64,000 bases of DNA from Cherax quadricarinatus (taxonomy: Eukaryota > Arthropoda > Malacostraca > Decapoda > Parastacidae), in NCBI RefSeq assembly GCF_038502225.1, contig NC_091382.1, positions 10,926,602 to 10,990,601 of the forward strand, in the 5' to 3' direction. Position 1 is the stretch's first letter; every line of letters begins with the position of its first letter. Below the pieces are notes generated by a model that saw only the letters and a list, made by a program, of their open reading frames with translations, searched no databases and had not been told where the DNA came from. The translations under genes were made by a program, and so were the position numbers. Shown here piece by piece: positions 49,559 through 60,117 of this stretch.

Positions 49559-52105
49559 TTAACGTACTAGTGACACCCCTGCTTTTCATTGGGGGGATGG
49601 TGCATCGTCTGCCAAGTCTTTTGCTTTCATAGTGAGTGATTTTCGTGTGCAAGTTCGGTACTAGTCCCTCTAGGATTTTCCAGGTGTATATAATCATGTA
49701 TCTCTCCCTCCTGCGTTCCAGGGAATACAGGTTTAGAAACCTCAAGCGCTCCCAGTAATTGAGGTGTTTTATCTCCGTTATGCGCGCCGTGAAAGTTCTC
49801 TGTACATTTTCTAGGTCGGCAATTTCACCTGCTGTTAGAGTGCAGCAATATTCCAGCCTAGATAGAACAAGTGACCTGAAGAGTGTCATCATGGGCTTGG
49901 CCTCCCTAGTTTTGAAGGTTCTCATTATCCATCCTGTCATTTTTCTAGCAGATGCGATTGATACAATGTTATGGTCCTTGAAGGTGAGATCCTCCGACAT
50001 AATCACTCCCAGGTCTTTGACGTTGGTGTTTCGCTCTATTTTGTGGCCAGAATTTGTTTTGTACTCTGATGAAGATTTAATTTCCTCATGTTTACCATAT
50101 CTGAGTAATTGAAATTTCTCATCGTTGAACTTCATATTGTTTTCTGTAGCCCACTGAAAGATTTGGTTGATGTCCGCCTGGAGCCTTGCAGTGTCTGCAA
50201 TGGAAGACACTGTCATGCAGATTCGGGTGTCATCTGCAAAGGAAGACACGGTGCTGTGGCTGACATCCTTGTCTATGTCGGATATGAGGATGAGGAACAA
50301 GATGGGAGCTAGTACTGTGCCTTGTGGAACAGAGCTTTTCACCGTAGCTGCCTCGGACTTTACTCTGTTGACGACTACTCTCTGTGTTCTGTTAGTGAGG
50401 AAATTATAGATCCATCGACCGACTTTTCCTGTTATTCCTTTAGCGCGCATTTTGTGCGCTATTACGCCATGGTCACACTTGTCGAAGGCTTTTGCAAAGT
50501 CTGTATATATTACATCTGCATTCTTTTTGTCTTCTAGTGCATTTAGGACCTTGTCGTAGTGATCCAGTAGTTGAGACAGACAGGAGCGACCTGTTCTATA
50601 CCCATGTTGCCCTGGGTTGTGTAACTGATGGGTTTCTAGATGGGTGGTGATTTTGATTCTTAGGACCCTTTCAAAGATTTTTATGATATGGGATGTTAGT
50701 GCTATTGGTCTGTAGTTCTTTGCTGTTTCTTTACTGCCCCCTTTGTGGAGTGGGGCTATGTCTGTTGTTTTTAGTAACTGAGGGACGACCCCCGTGTCCA
50801 TGCTCCCTCTCCATAGGATGGAAAAGGCTCGTGATAGGGGCTTCTTGCAGTTCTTGATGAACACAGAGTTCCATGAGTCTGGCCCTGGGGCAGAGTGCAT
50901 GGGCATGTCATTTATCGCCTGTTCGAAGTCATTTGGCGTCAGGATAACATCGGATAGGCTTGTGTTAATCAAATTTTGTGGCTCTCTCATAAAAAATTCA
51001 TTTTGATCTTCGACTCTCAGTCTGGTTAGCGGCTTGCTAAAAACTGAGTCATATTGGGACTTGAGTAGCTCACTCATTTCCTTGCTGTCATCTGTGTAGG
51101 ACCCATCTTGTTTAAGTAGGGGCCCAATACTGGACGTTGTTCTCGATTTTGATTTGGCATAGGAGAAGAAATACTTTGGGTTTCTTTCGATTTCATTTAT
51201 GGCTTTTAGTTCTTCCCGCGATTCCTGACTCCTAAAGGATTCTTTTAGCTTAAGTTCGATGCTTGCTATTTCTCTGACCAGTGTCTCCCTGCGCATTTCA
51301 GATATATTGACCTCTTTTAGCCGCTCTGTTATTCTTTTCCGTCGCCTGTAAAGGGAGCGCCTGTCTCTTTCTATTTTACATCTACTCCTCCTTTTTCTTA
51401 GAGGAATAAGCCTTGTGCATACATCGAGTGCCACCGAGTTAATCTGTTCTAGGCATAAGTTTGGGTCTGTGTTGCTTAGTATATCTTCCCAGCTTATATC
51501 GGTTAGGACTTGGTTTACTTGGTCCCACTTTATGTTTTTGTTATTGAAGTTGAATTTGGTGAATGCTCCCTCGTGACTAGTCTCATTTTGTCGGTCTGGG
51601 GCTCCGCGCATACATGATTGAACCTCAATTATGTTGTGATCTGAGTATATTGTTTTTGATATGGTGATATTTCTTATCAGATCATCATTGTTAGTGAAGA
51701 TGAGGTCTAGTGTATTTTCCAGTCTAGTAGGCTCTATTATTTGGTGGTTTAAATTGAATTTTGTGCAGAGATTTAAAAGCTCGCGTGAGTGAGAGTTTTC
51801 ATCAGAGCTGCCTCCTGGTGTTATTACTGCCACAATATTATTTGCTATATTCCTCCATTTTAGGTGCCTTAAGTTGAAGTCCCCCAGGAGCAAGATGTTG
51901 GGTGCAGGAGCTGGAAGATTTTCCAGACAGTGGTCAATTTTTAACAGCTGTTCCTGGAATTGCTGGGATGTTGCATCCGGAGGCTTGTAGACTACCACAA
52001 TGACTAGGTTTTGGTTCTCGACCTTTACTGCTAAAACTTCCACTACATCATTTGAGGCATTAAGCAGTTCTGTGCAAACAAGTGACTCTGCAATGTACAG
52101 GCCAA
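49559..52105 (-). CDS. LINE B endonuclease and reverse transcriptase
   Basis: A frame of 832 codons (listed from a GTG at 52043) ending in retroposon E sequence (GVTSTLNKRK). It has LLLGDFNLRHLKW (GDFN 54-57), YSDHNIIEVQ (SDH 134-136), a long basic linker (RKRRSRCKIERDRRSLYRRR), RT motifs TDIAPLHKGG..NYRPIALT, YTDFAKAFDK (515-521) and SFADDTRICM (FADD 602-605). Relative to the other copies four residues (PFKA) are missing in the thumb by an in-frame 12-bp deletion. The upstream endonuclease N terminus is out of frame, the break lying at a run of ten C (52106-52115). The original C terminus is displaced to 48930-49190. Confidence 0.88.
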
Positions 52106-52115
52106 CCCCCCCCCC

Positions 52116-53092
52116 TTTTGCCTGTTCACTCTGTCACATCTGTATAGGTTGTAACCTGGGATCCATATTTCGTTGTCCAAGTGATCCTTTATGTGGGTCT
52201 CAGTGAAAGCCGCGAACATTGCCTTTGCCTCTGCAAGCAGTCCACGGATGAAAGGTATTTTGTTGTTTGTTGCTGGCTTTAGACCCTGTATATTTGCAAA
52301 GAAGAATGTTATCGGACTGGTGGTATTGTTGGTACTGGGGGGGGGGATTTTTTTCCGGCATTAGTATCTGTATCTGTTGGTTTGGAGTGGAGGCCATCGA
52401 CTGTGGTTCCACTCCAGGAATGACTGGATTTGGTGTACGATTTCTGCCATTTCCTGCCAGTTTTTTTTTCCTTCCTGGCACTAAAAAACCTCTCCCTCTT
52501 GAGTGGCTGTGGCTACCCAGGTTTTCCCATGGCCTGGATGTTTTGTATCTTTTTGTCCCCTTTAGATGGTATGCCTGGCAATTTAAGTTATAGCACAGTC
52601 TTTCCTGTACTGAAGAGGTACACATTTCAGGGTGAAAAAGCTTACAGGAAGGGAGTTTGCATTTTCCTGTTGTCATATGGGCATGGCATTTTCTAGGGTG
52701 GTCATAGTTGCATGTCCCATCTGTTTTTCCAGATTTCCCATGCCAGCAGATACCAAGTGCATAGTATGTGCACAGGCTTGGTTTCCGCTTGCCTTGGGTT
52801 TCTGTGACTGTATTCCCTGTTGGTGCATGTTTCCCTGTCTTACTTCTATCTTCCCTAGCACCAACAATGGAGCCCCCACCAGTTGTTTTTGGTAATTTAT
52901 CCTCACTATTGCTATTGGAGTCCTCTTGTTTGCTATTTCCTGCAGTATTTCTAGTTTGCAATATTGGTTTTATCTTATCTTTGACTACACTTGTTTCCCT
53001 ACTATGGCTCCTGTCCCCTATGAGGTCATTTATATGTATTCCTTCCTGCGTATAATTCCCGACTACCTGGACAAAATCTCCAGCTTCACCAT
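52116..53092 (-). pseudogene. LINE B CCCH-finger region and endonuclease start
   Basis: The frame (about 297 LINE B codons, 52200-53092) has a Ser/Thr-rich N-terminal part and three CCCH fingers: CTYYALGICWHG...CNYDH, CHAHMTTGKCKLPSCKLFH and CTSSVQERLCYNLNCQAYH. A linker follows (KKKLAGNGRNRTPNP, KNPPPQYQQ). At a run of ten C (plus strand G 52337-52346) the frame departs from the endonuclease; in the other frame the text reads ITFFFANIQGLKP and then FAAFTETHIKDHLDNEIWIP. A frame starting in LINE A sequence at 53108 is a junction artefact; no ATG is in frame upstream, so the 5' end is missing. Confidence 0.85.
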
Positions 53093-53846
53093 TACTCTGC
53101 CTTGACAAAAAAACTGAAAGATAGACTGCAAATCACCCAGAACAAAATCGTAAGATTCATCCTGGGGCTGGGACCAAGAGAACATGTAGGCCAGGATGAA
53201 TTACAGCAGTTGGATATGCTGAATGTTGAAGACAGAGTAAAACAACTGAAGCTAAATCATGTTTATAAAATTGCTCACAGTGTCCAGAATATCTTGCTGT
53301 CAATTTTGTCAAGGTTGGGAACCAAAGCAATCATAGTACTAGGGGGAGAGAATACAACTTTGTAGTAACCACAGTCATTGGCCAGGCGTCAAACAACTTT
53401 TATTGTACAGCAATAAAGGAATGGAACAGACTACCCGCACATGTCAAAGCCAGTCATAGCATGAACCAGTTCAAGAAGAGTGCCAAAAGGTGTCTGATGA
53501 ATGTAGCTACAGAAAGGGAGGGGAATGATTTTCTATTTTTTAGCTAACATACGTGTAAATTTTACCTTATTCCTAGTAATGACCCTCGTATTGTAGATAG
53601 TCTTAATGACCCTCGTGTAGTAGATAGTCTTTTTAGTATGATAATAAGATGTTATCTTCATTGTAGAATAATAAGAAAATATTATAACCTTTATATTATA
53701 ATAATAAGGTAAAAGGACCCTAATGGAAATAAGTTACTCTGTCTGACTTTTTTGGGTTATCCTAGGTTCTCTACACATATGCTGCCATGTATGATAATTC
53801 TATGTAACTGTATTTGTGTATACCTGAATAAACTTACTTATGTCTC
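53093..53846 (+). pseudogene. LINE A second copy, last part
   Basis: Resumes at tactctgccttgacaaaaaa (protein SALTKKLKDRLQITQNKIVR) and continues through GLGPREHVGQDELQQLDMLN. After VYKIAH a 4-base deletion shifts the frame, and the remaining C-terminal text (TAIKEWNRLPAHVKASHS) is in another frame. The 3' UTR (53545-53830) and the aataaacttactta end follow, so the 3' terminus is complete. Confidence 0.92.
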
Positions 53847-54339
53847 TCTAATTTTAACCATCTTCATTTTTCCTCTCTAATTCTTCAAGGGTTTAATTTG
53901 GAAGCCGGTTAGTGAACTTGGGTGAAGGTGTGGGCATCCCGCTCTGCTGGTGCTTGGCAAGCTGCTCCACTTGATATAATTGAGAGATTCTAAATCCTGT
54001 TTCTATTTACAAAAGAACTCATGTTTCTTCTTTCTTTCAGGGTTCAGTTTTGGGCAAGAAATCTTGGCAGTACATCTGGAAGTTGGCCGCCATATTGACT
54101 AAGCTGTGACTGGCCCTTGTAAACAACAACAACAAAACAACAGCTGGTCAATCATTCTGGGATTTTTTTTCTCTCTCCTTTCTTTTTTTGAGAAATTTTA
54201 TCTCCGTATCTACTGATTGATTGTTATAATATGTTTCTTTGTTGGTGATTTTGTTTTGGTTATCCTCATAAATGCGAGAAAAGTGCGTGGAGGTTCACTA
54301 ATTTTTTTTTCACATTGAGAGCTTAAGATTTTGTTTGGA
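53847..54339. other. No gene recognised
   Basis: Pyrimidine-rich, AT-rich DNA. A splice-acceptor-like tctttctttcag (54027-54039) precedes a 22-codon open stretch, too little to call an exon. Confidence 0.35.
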
Positions 54340-55620
54340 TATTTTTAACCTGGAGAGTTAAAACCCAGGATAACCCGGGGTAGAGAGGGTTAGCCACTCA
54401 GGATAACCCAGGGTAGCGTGGGAAAGCCACCTAGGATAACCCGGGGTAGGGTGGGAAAGCCACCTGGGGTAGGGGGGGTTAGCTAGCCAGGATAACCCAG
54501 GGTTAGGTGGGATAGCCACCCGGGGTAGGGAGAGTTAGCCAGCCAGGATAACCCAGGGTAGGGTGGGATAGCCACCTGGGGTAGGGAGGTTAGCCAGCCA
54601 GGATAACCCAGGGTAGGGAGAGTTAGCCAGCCAGGATAACCCAGGGTAGGGTGGGATAGCCACCCGGGGTAGGAAGGGTTACCCAGCCAGGATAACCCAG
54701 GGTAGGGTGGGATATCCACCCGGGGTAGGGAGGGTTAGCCACCCGGGGTAGGGAGGGTTAGCCAGCCAGGATAACCCAGGGTAGGGTGGGATAGCCACCC
54801 AGGGTAGGGAGGGTTAGCCAGCCAGGATAACCCAGGGTAGGGTGGGATAGCCACCCGGGGTAGGGAGGGTTAGCCAGCCAGGATAACCCAGGGTAGGGTG
54901 GGATAGCCACCTGGGGTAGGGAGGGTTAGCCAGCCAGGATAACCCAGGGTAGGGTGGGATAGCCACCTAAGATAACCCGGGGTAGGGTGGGATAGCCACC
55001 TAGGATAACCCGGGGTAGGGTGGGATAGCCACCCGGGGTAGGGAGGGTTAGCCAGCCAGGATAACCCAGGGTAGGGTGGGATAGTCACCTGGGGTAGGGA
55101 GGGTTAGCCAGCCAGGATAACCCATGGCAGGGTGGGATAGCCACCTAGGATAACCCGGGGTAGGGTGGGATAGCCACCCAGGGTAGGGAGAGTTAGCCAG
55201 CCAGGATAACCCAGGGTAGGGTGGGATAGTCACCTAGGATAACCCGGGGTAGGGAGGGTTAGCCAGCCAGGATAACCCAGGGTAGGGTGGGATAGCCACC
55301 CAGGGTAGGGAGGGTTAGCCAGCCAGGATAACCCAGGGTAGGGTGGGATAGCCACCTAGGATAACCCGGGGTAGGGTGGGATAGCCACCCAGGGTAGGGA
55401 GGGTTAGCCAGCCAGGATAACCCAGGGTAGGGTGGGATAGCTACCCAGGGTAGGGAGGGTTAGCCAGCCAGGATAACCCAGGGTAGGGTGGGATAGCCAC
55501 CCAGGGTAGGGAGGGTTAGCCAGCCAGGATAACCCAGGGTAGGGTTGGATAGCCACCCAGGATAACCTGAGGTAGGGAGGGTTAGCCCTTCAGAATAATC
55601 CAAAAAAGCCAATGACTTCT
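54340..55620. repeat. Compound satellite derived from the SINE type 1 tail
   Basis: The array alternates two related modules, ggttagccagccaggataac with ccagggtaggg, and gtgggatagccaccc(g/a)gggtag, repeated more than 40 times. Its left border reads gattttgtttggatattttt, aacctggagagtt, and its right border ggttagcccttcagaataat then ccaaaaaagcc, which are the flanking parts of a type 1 SINE tail in antisense (gatttcgttcggatttttaa, ccccggagggttagccaccc, aggataacccaagaaag). The long minus-strand frames (WLSHPTLGYPGWL) are artefacts. Confidence 0.9.
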
Positions 55621-55644
55621 TTGTGTAACTGTATTTGTGTGTAC

Positions 55645-55720
55645 GTAAATATCCTTAATATCTTTATTTCTACAAGTACATATACAAGGTTTACAGACCA
55701 TAGCTGACATCAATAACATA
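55645..55720 (-). mobile_element. SINE type 2 tail fragment
   Basis: aatatctttatttctacaag, tacatatacaaggtttacag and accatagctgacatcaa match the type 2 tail end; it is cut by the Tigger-like element at 55721. Confidence 0.75.
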
Positions 55721-56079
55721 CATTGGACCCTCGGGTAACAACACTAATCCATTCCAGAGAGGTCGTCTTTTACCGATTTTTTTGTTATCCGAATTAATTT
55801 TCCCCGTAAGAAATAATGGAAATCCAATTAATCCGTTCCAGACACCCAAAAGTATTAAACAAAATAATTTTTTTTATATAAAATATACATTTCCCTACAC
55901 AGAAAACTATGAGACATGCAGAATAAACAATACTGAAATGACACTTACCGTTATTGAAGATGTATTGATGAGTGATGAGATGGGAGGAGGGGAGAGGATG
56001 GAAGAGTTTACTATTGTTTGGAAGGGGAATCCCCTTCCATAAAGACTTCAGTTAACAAGTCCTTTTCTGGGGTTACCTC

Positions 56080-56330
56080 CCTTCTTTGTTTTTTAATGCC
56101 ACTAGGACCAGCTTGAGAGTCACTGGACCCCTGTCACACCAAAAATCTGTCCAGAGAGCTCTGTTTCTGGCGTCTCTTTAAGATTTCCCAAAAATGGGAC
56201 ACAACATTGTCATTGTAGATGTTGCCAGCACGGCCTGCAACAGCTGTGTCCGGGTAATGTTCATCCATAAATGTTTGCATGGAAGAAAGCAAGAACACTG
56301 CAGCAGGCCTGATGGCCCACACTAGGCAAG
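56080..56330 (-). pseudogene. Tigger-like transposase C-terminal remnant
   Basis: The minus-strand text reads TFMDEHYPDTAVAGRAGNIY, then NDNVVSHFWEILKRRQKQSS, LDRFLV, and in a continuing frame CDRGPVTLKLVLVALKNKE. The LKRRQKQ-SLDRFLV ending is what I recall from Tigger-type transposases. No DDE catalytic core is present, so only the end survived. Confidence 0.5.
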
Positions 56331-56449
56331 TCCTTCACAAACCATCCCACTAACAGAATCATATTTGCCCAGCCTAATTTTCAGTGCTTCCCAAGCAATA
56401 AGCTTTGATAATTCTATTCATTCATGTACAGGTGCCACTCAAATCAAAT

Positions 56450-56878
56450 CGTGTGTGTGGGGAAGTACCCTGTCTGGTATGTGGGGAAGTACCCTGTCTG
56501 GTATATGGGGAAGTACCCTGTCTGGTATATGGGGAAGTACCCTGTCTGGTATGTGGGGAAGTACCCTGTCTGGTATGTGGGGAAGTACCCTGTCTGGTAT
56601 GTGGGGAAGTTCCCTGGTTGGTATGTGGGGAAGTACCCTGGCTGGTGTGTGGGAAGTACCCTGACTGGTATGTGGGGAAGTTCCCTGGCTGGTGTGTGGG
56701 AAGTTCCCTGGTTGGTATGTGGGGATGTACTCTGGCTGGTATGTGGGGAAGTACCCTGGCTGGTATGTGGGGAAGTTCCCTGGCTGGTGTGTGGGAAGTA
56801 CCCTGGCTGGTATGTGGGGAAGTGCCCTGGCTGGTATATGGGGAAGTGCCCTGGCTGGTATATGGGGAAGTTCCTTGG
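56450..56878. repeat. 24-bp minisatellite, about 18 copies
   Basis: The unit is tggtatgtggggaagtaccc plus tgtc (24 bp), with later units carrying ctggc, ttccctgg or gtgtgggaag (one base shorter). Since 24 is a multiple of 3, all frames remain open (VWYVGKYP-type octapeptides) on both strands; these are artefacts. It lies inside the Tigger-like element. Confidence 0.93.
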
Positions 56879-56986
56879 CAGCCTGTTTATTATTGCTGTG
56901 AGAGGCCAAAAAATGACGTGTGGCGACCCATTCGCATCACGACTTTCCCATTAATATATTAAATTGAGGTTTCAGTGTCCACTGTA

Positions 56987-57860
56987 CAAGAATGTTATAG
57001 TGACTACTGACCTGTTTGCAAAATTAATGTGGGAAAGTTTATTCTCCATTATTATGGTTTACAGTACATACTTATTGTTTTACAAACTTCAGTAGCTGTA
57101 ATTTCTTCCTGCTGTACTATGACAAACTTGAGTAACTGTAATTTCTTTCTACAGATCTATACAAACTTCAGTAGCTGGTTGAGGATACCCTGTTTCATGG
57201 ATGTGCTGAGTCAGTGGCATGGGTTCCAATCTGGGCTGTTGTTGGTACCGCATAGCACCACCACCTATTGATGCATGCGATCTATCCATCCCAGTTGTAG
57301 CCACATCATCATTGCTTTTACTGTCTGTTCCGGCGTAGGGTCACAGGATGTACTCGATCCACTCGGAATTGCACGTGGCACACTACCAGACCACATGCAG
57401 CGTCGTATGAACTGATGCTTCACCAGTGAATATTCTTCCTTGCAGTCACTACTCGAATGGTCATCAAGAGCAAGAAAATCAAAATCCACGTCTTTGTCAT
57501 CACTATTACTCAGACCTGAGGCCCGACCACAGGAAAATGCGAGCTTATGCTTACGGCAAGTGCAACTGAATGTGACCCAGATGGACCAGCACCAGAGGTG
57601 GAAGGTTGAGGGTTGTCAAGGCTTTGGTCGCTATTTTCGATATCCCGAGTATTACTGCTTTCGGTCACAGATTGTTCGAAACCATAGGATTCATCTTCGG
57701 ATCATTTTCTTGTTAGAACTGTCACTTGGGAAGAGGGAGGAGATTCCCAGTTTGACAGGGATTGAGGGTTTTCCTACCACAAGGTGTGGCGAACAATGGG
57801 TACCGAGATGGCGTTCCCACAATGCACTGCAAGTGCCCTGATTTTTTGTTTACTGCATAC
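56987..57860. other. Unrecognised region with acidic open frame (minus)
   Basis: On the minus strand, 57265-57489 reads MDFDFLALDDHSSSDCKEEY, SLVKHQFIRRCMWSGSVP, then SGSSTSCDPTPEQTV. The acidic serine-rich style is similar to N-terminal parts of some DNA-transposase proteins, but I cannot name a family. No splice or promoter evidence. The plus-strand frame at 57440-57841 is probably its shadow. Confidence 0.25.
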
Positions 57861-59904
57861 ACTGACCATGCAGACCTTCTCTAGTATGTAGGCTTATGAG
57901 CCTTCTCATGCTAAATTTGAAGCCTCTAGAATTTTTGGCATAAGTACTATGGCACAGACAGTGAGTGATTTCAAAGGAATAGTACTATGGCACAGTCAGC
58001 AAAAGGGTTCAGCTAATTGTGTAGGTCTCGAAATCTGAATGGAAAAATGAGACCAGTAGCAAGATGTATTATTAGTGCTGTTGGGTACCAGGGTACTAGT
58101 GATGAAGTGCCTGGATACTATCAACACTGAGGTGTTTTTTAGGATGGTTTTTGCAGTTTTATTGGCTTTGATGCTATCAATTGATAGAGAGCAGCCTTAC
58201 TACTGTTGCACTGAAGACGTAATTTTAAATTTGGTATAAATATATTTTTACTTTTGTAAATACAATATCATTTTCATTACAGGATTGTGTGAAGAAGTGA
58301 GGACCTATGGAGGTGACAGCTTGGTTAAACGACATGAGTATATGGTCAAGAACAATGGCAGGGAGGTTAATGCAAGGAATTGAACCTGTCATGAACAAGG
58401 CAGTGGTGCTGTATTGCCTGCACTTCCTGGTTTCAACTTATCCTTTTATACTCGGGCTCTTAAACGAAGGAATTAGAACTAACCGCTTTACTTGGATTGA
58501 ACCCTTAATGAAAGTTGTTTGTCTTGAGCCAAGGAATTGGAGCTCACCTCTTTTTTTTTTTTTCCTTGTGATTATTGCCTTCCAGTCCCATAAGGCACTG
58601 TACAACCTTCAGAAGTTTAGCTCCCATCCTGATAATGTAGTCCCCATTGGGTTTCCCATCTCTTTTTTTCCCCCACTTCCTTTCTCAATTCCTCTTAACC
58701 TTCACATTCCTATCCTTGCCCATCCTAATATAGGTGGAGTTGTGGACAGGGACAAGCATGTAAGTCTGTGAGAGGCAGTGCCTCACAGAGTGGAATAAGC
58801 CAGCAAGCATGTCTCCTACTGGTTCCCCAATGGATTACTCTTGGGGGTTTCTCAAAGGGGGGTAGACCTCTCGTCTGCCTTGAGGGTCTATTAAGTGGCT
58901 GGTGGGGGGTACGAGTCCTCACCCGACAAGCCAGACTGACACACTCTTCATAATGCTCGGGGATGACTCACTTTATGTTAGCAGACAAGCAACAGCAGCA
59001 CAGCGATCCTCACAGCATGTAAGACTGGTGGATCTTATTGGGCAACCAAAAGATCACTAACAGCCTGTAATCATCCTGCCCTCTCAGCTATCCTAAGTCA
59101 TTTTGTATACCTTACCTCTGATCAACCTGTAATCCTACCTGCACACCCATCCTAAGTCACTCCATATATTTTCCCTCTGATCTCTTCCTCATATTCTCTT
59201 GCCCTTGTCTCTTCCTCTCTCCTTATCAACTCTCACCCTCATTTCTTCCCTGTGAGCAGTAAAATTTGAAGTTTTTTGAGAGAAATGCTGTGAATAGACT
59301 TGTGCGATTAAATTGTAATTTTCATTACAGGATTATATGGACAAGAAGTGAGGATCCAGAGAGGTGACTGCATAGTAAAAAAAAAACCACTTCAGTACAT
59401 AGTCAAAAACAAAGGTAAGTAGGTTCTTTAACCCCCTGAGTGATCAGACCCCGAGTCTGAAGTGTCCACATTGCACAAGAATCTTCAAAAAAAAAAAAAA
59501 AAATTCTTGTGAAATGGTAGAGAATCTTTTTCTAAAGGTAATAAACCCATAAGCATGAAATTTGATGGAAAATTGCTGAAATTACACAAATTTTGCTGTG
59601 TTTGTGTTTTTATGCATCAGCAATTTTGCCCACTTTGAGTCCTATTTGAAGCCAACTACATTGTTCCAGTCGACCAAATTCTTAGCTATCTTCCATTTTA
59701 TTGATTGAGCCCAAGAAACTACCCAATCAACTATTTCAGATACCCAAAAAAGTGATCAGAAATTGGTAATTTGGCCAATTTCATACAAATTTCAAAATAG
59801 GTTCCAGAATAAACAGTACAGACTTTCCTGGCACTAAAATAACAACATTTCCTCTGTTCATTAGTTATGTTCCCAGGCTTTACACATGAATTCCATTTTG
59901 AACT
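57861..59904. other. About 2 kb without recognised genes; one duplicated segment
   Basis: A segment with cattttcattacaggatt followed by gaagaagtgaggacc and gaggtgac occurs at about 58270-58318 and again, diverged, at 59325-59372. Near 58525-58545 is a J-like ttgagccaaggaattggagc scrap. Homopolymer runs: T (58549-58563) and A (59488-59505). Nothing else is supportable. Confidence 0.4.
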
Positions 59905-60070
59905 GGTAGACAGCAACCACCCAGGGGACTACTACTACTACTGGTACTACTACTGGTACTACTACTGGTACTACTACTGGTACTACTACTGGTACTACTA
60001 CTGGTACTACTACTGGTACTACTACTGGTACTACTACTGGTACTACTACTGGTACTACTACTACTACTGG

Positions 60071-60117
<47 letters not shown>

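Larger units (their letters stand above)
48898..53092 (-). mobile_element. LINE B, longest copy, nested in LINE A
   Basis: A minus-strand LINE B from the 3' terminus (acctggagtttacctgg at 48900) through the C terminus, reverse transcriptase, endonuclease and CCCH finger region to about 53092, where LINE A text (tactctgccttgac) resumes. A retroposon E (49191-49558) splits its C-terminal coding part. The 5' end is probably truncated, since no in-frame start is seen. Confidence 0.9.
55721..56984. mobile_element. Tigger/pogo-like DNA transposon remnant
   Basis: The left end is cattggaccctcgggtaaca and the right end ttcagtgtccactg, imperfect inverted ends flanked by TA (55719-55720 and 56985-56986). 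Behind the left end, short sequence (gaattaattttccccgtaag, aaataatgg) has the wording of Tigger termini. A minus-strand coding remnant (56080-56330) supports the class. The right half is occupied by a 24-bp minisatellite. Confidence 0.6.

Noticed and set aside
53099..53108. Start of the LINE B finger protein at 53108
   Set aside because: The first bases belong to LINE A (gtcaaggcagagta in antisense) and the codon is TTG; a junction artefact.
54027..54110. Host exon after a splice-acceptor-like site
   Set aside because: Only about 22 codons follow before a stop, and no donor or neighbouring exon is visible.
54483..55233. Pro/Gly-rich WLSHPTLGYPGWL protein frames
   Set aside because: Frames of the compound satellite; no start or conservation.
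56405..56962. Octapeptide repeat protein (VWYVGKYP)
   Set aside because: The 24-bp array keeps all frames and both strands open; no gene signs.
59427..59640. Second piggyBac-like MITE (ttaaccccctgagtg)
   Set aside because: Only one end is seen; no matching inverted end with TTAA was found.
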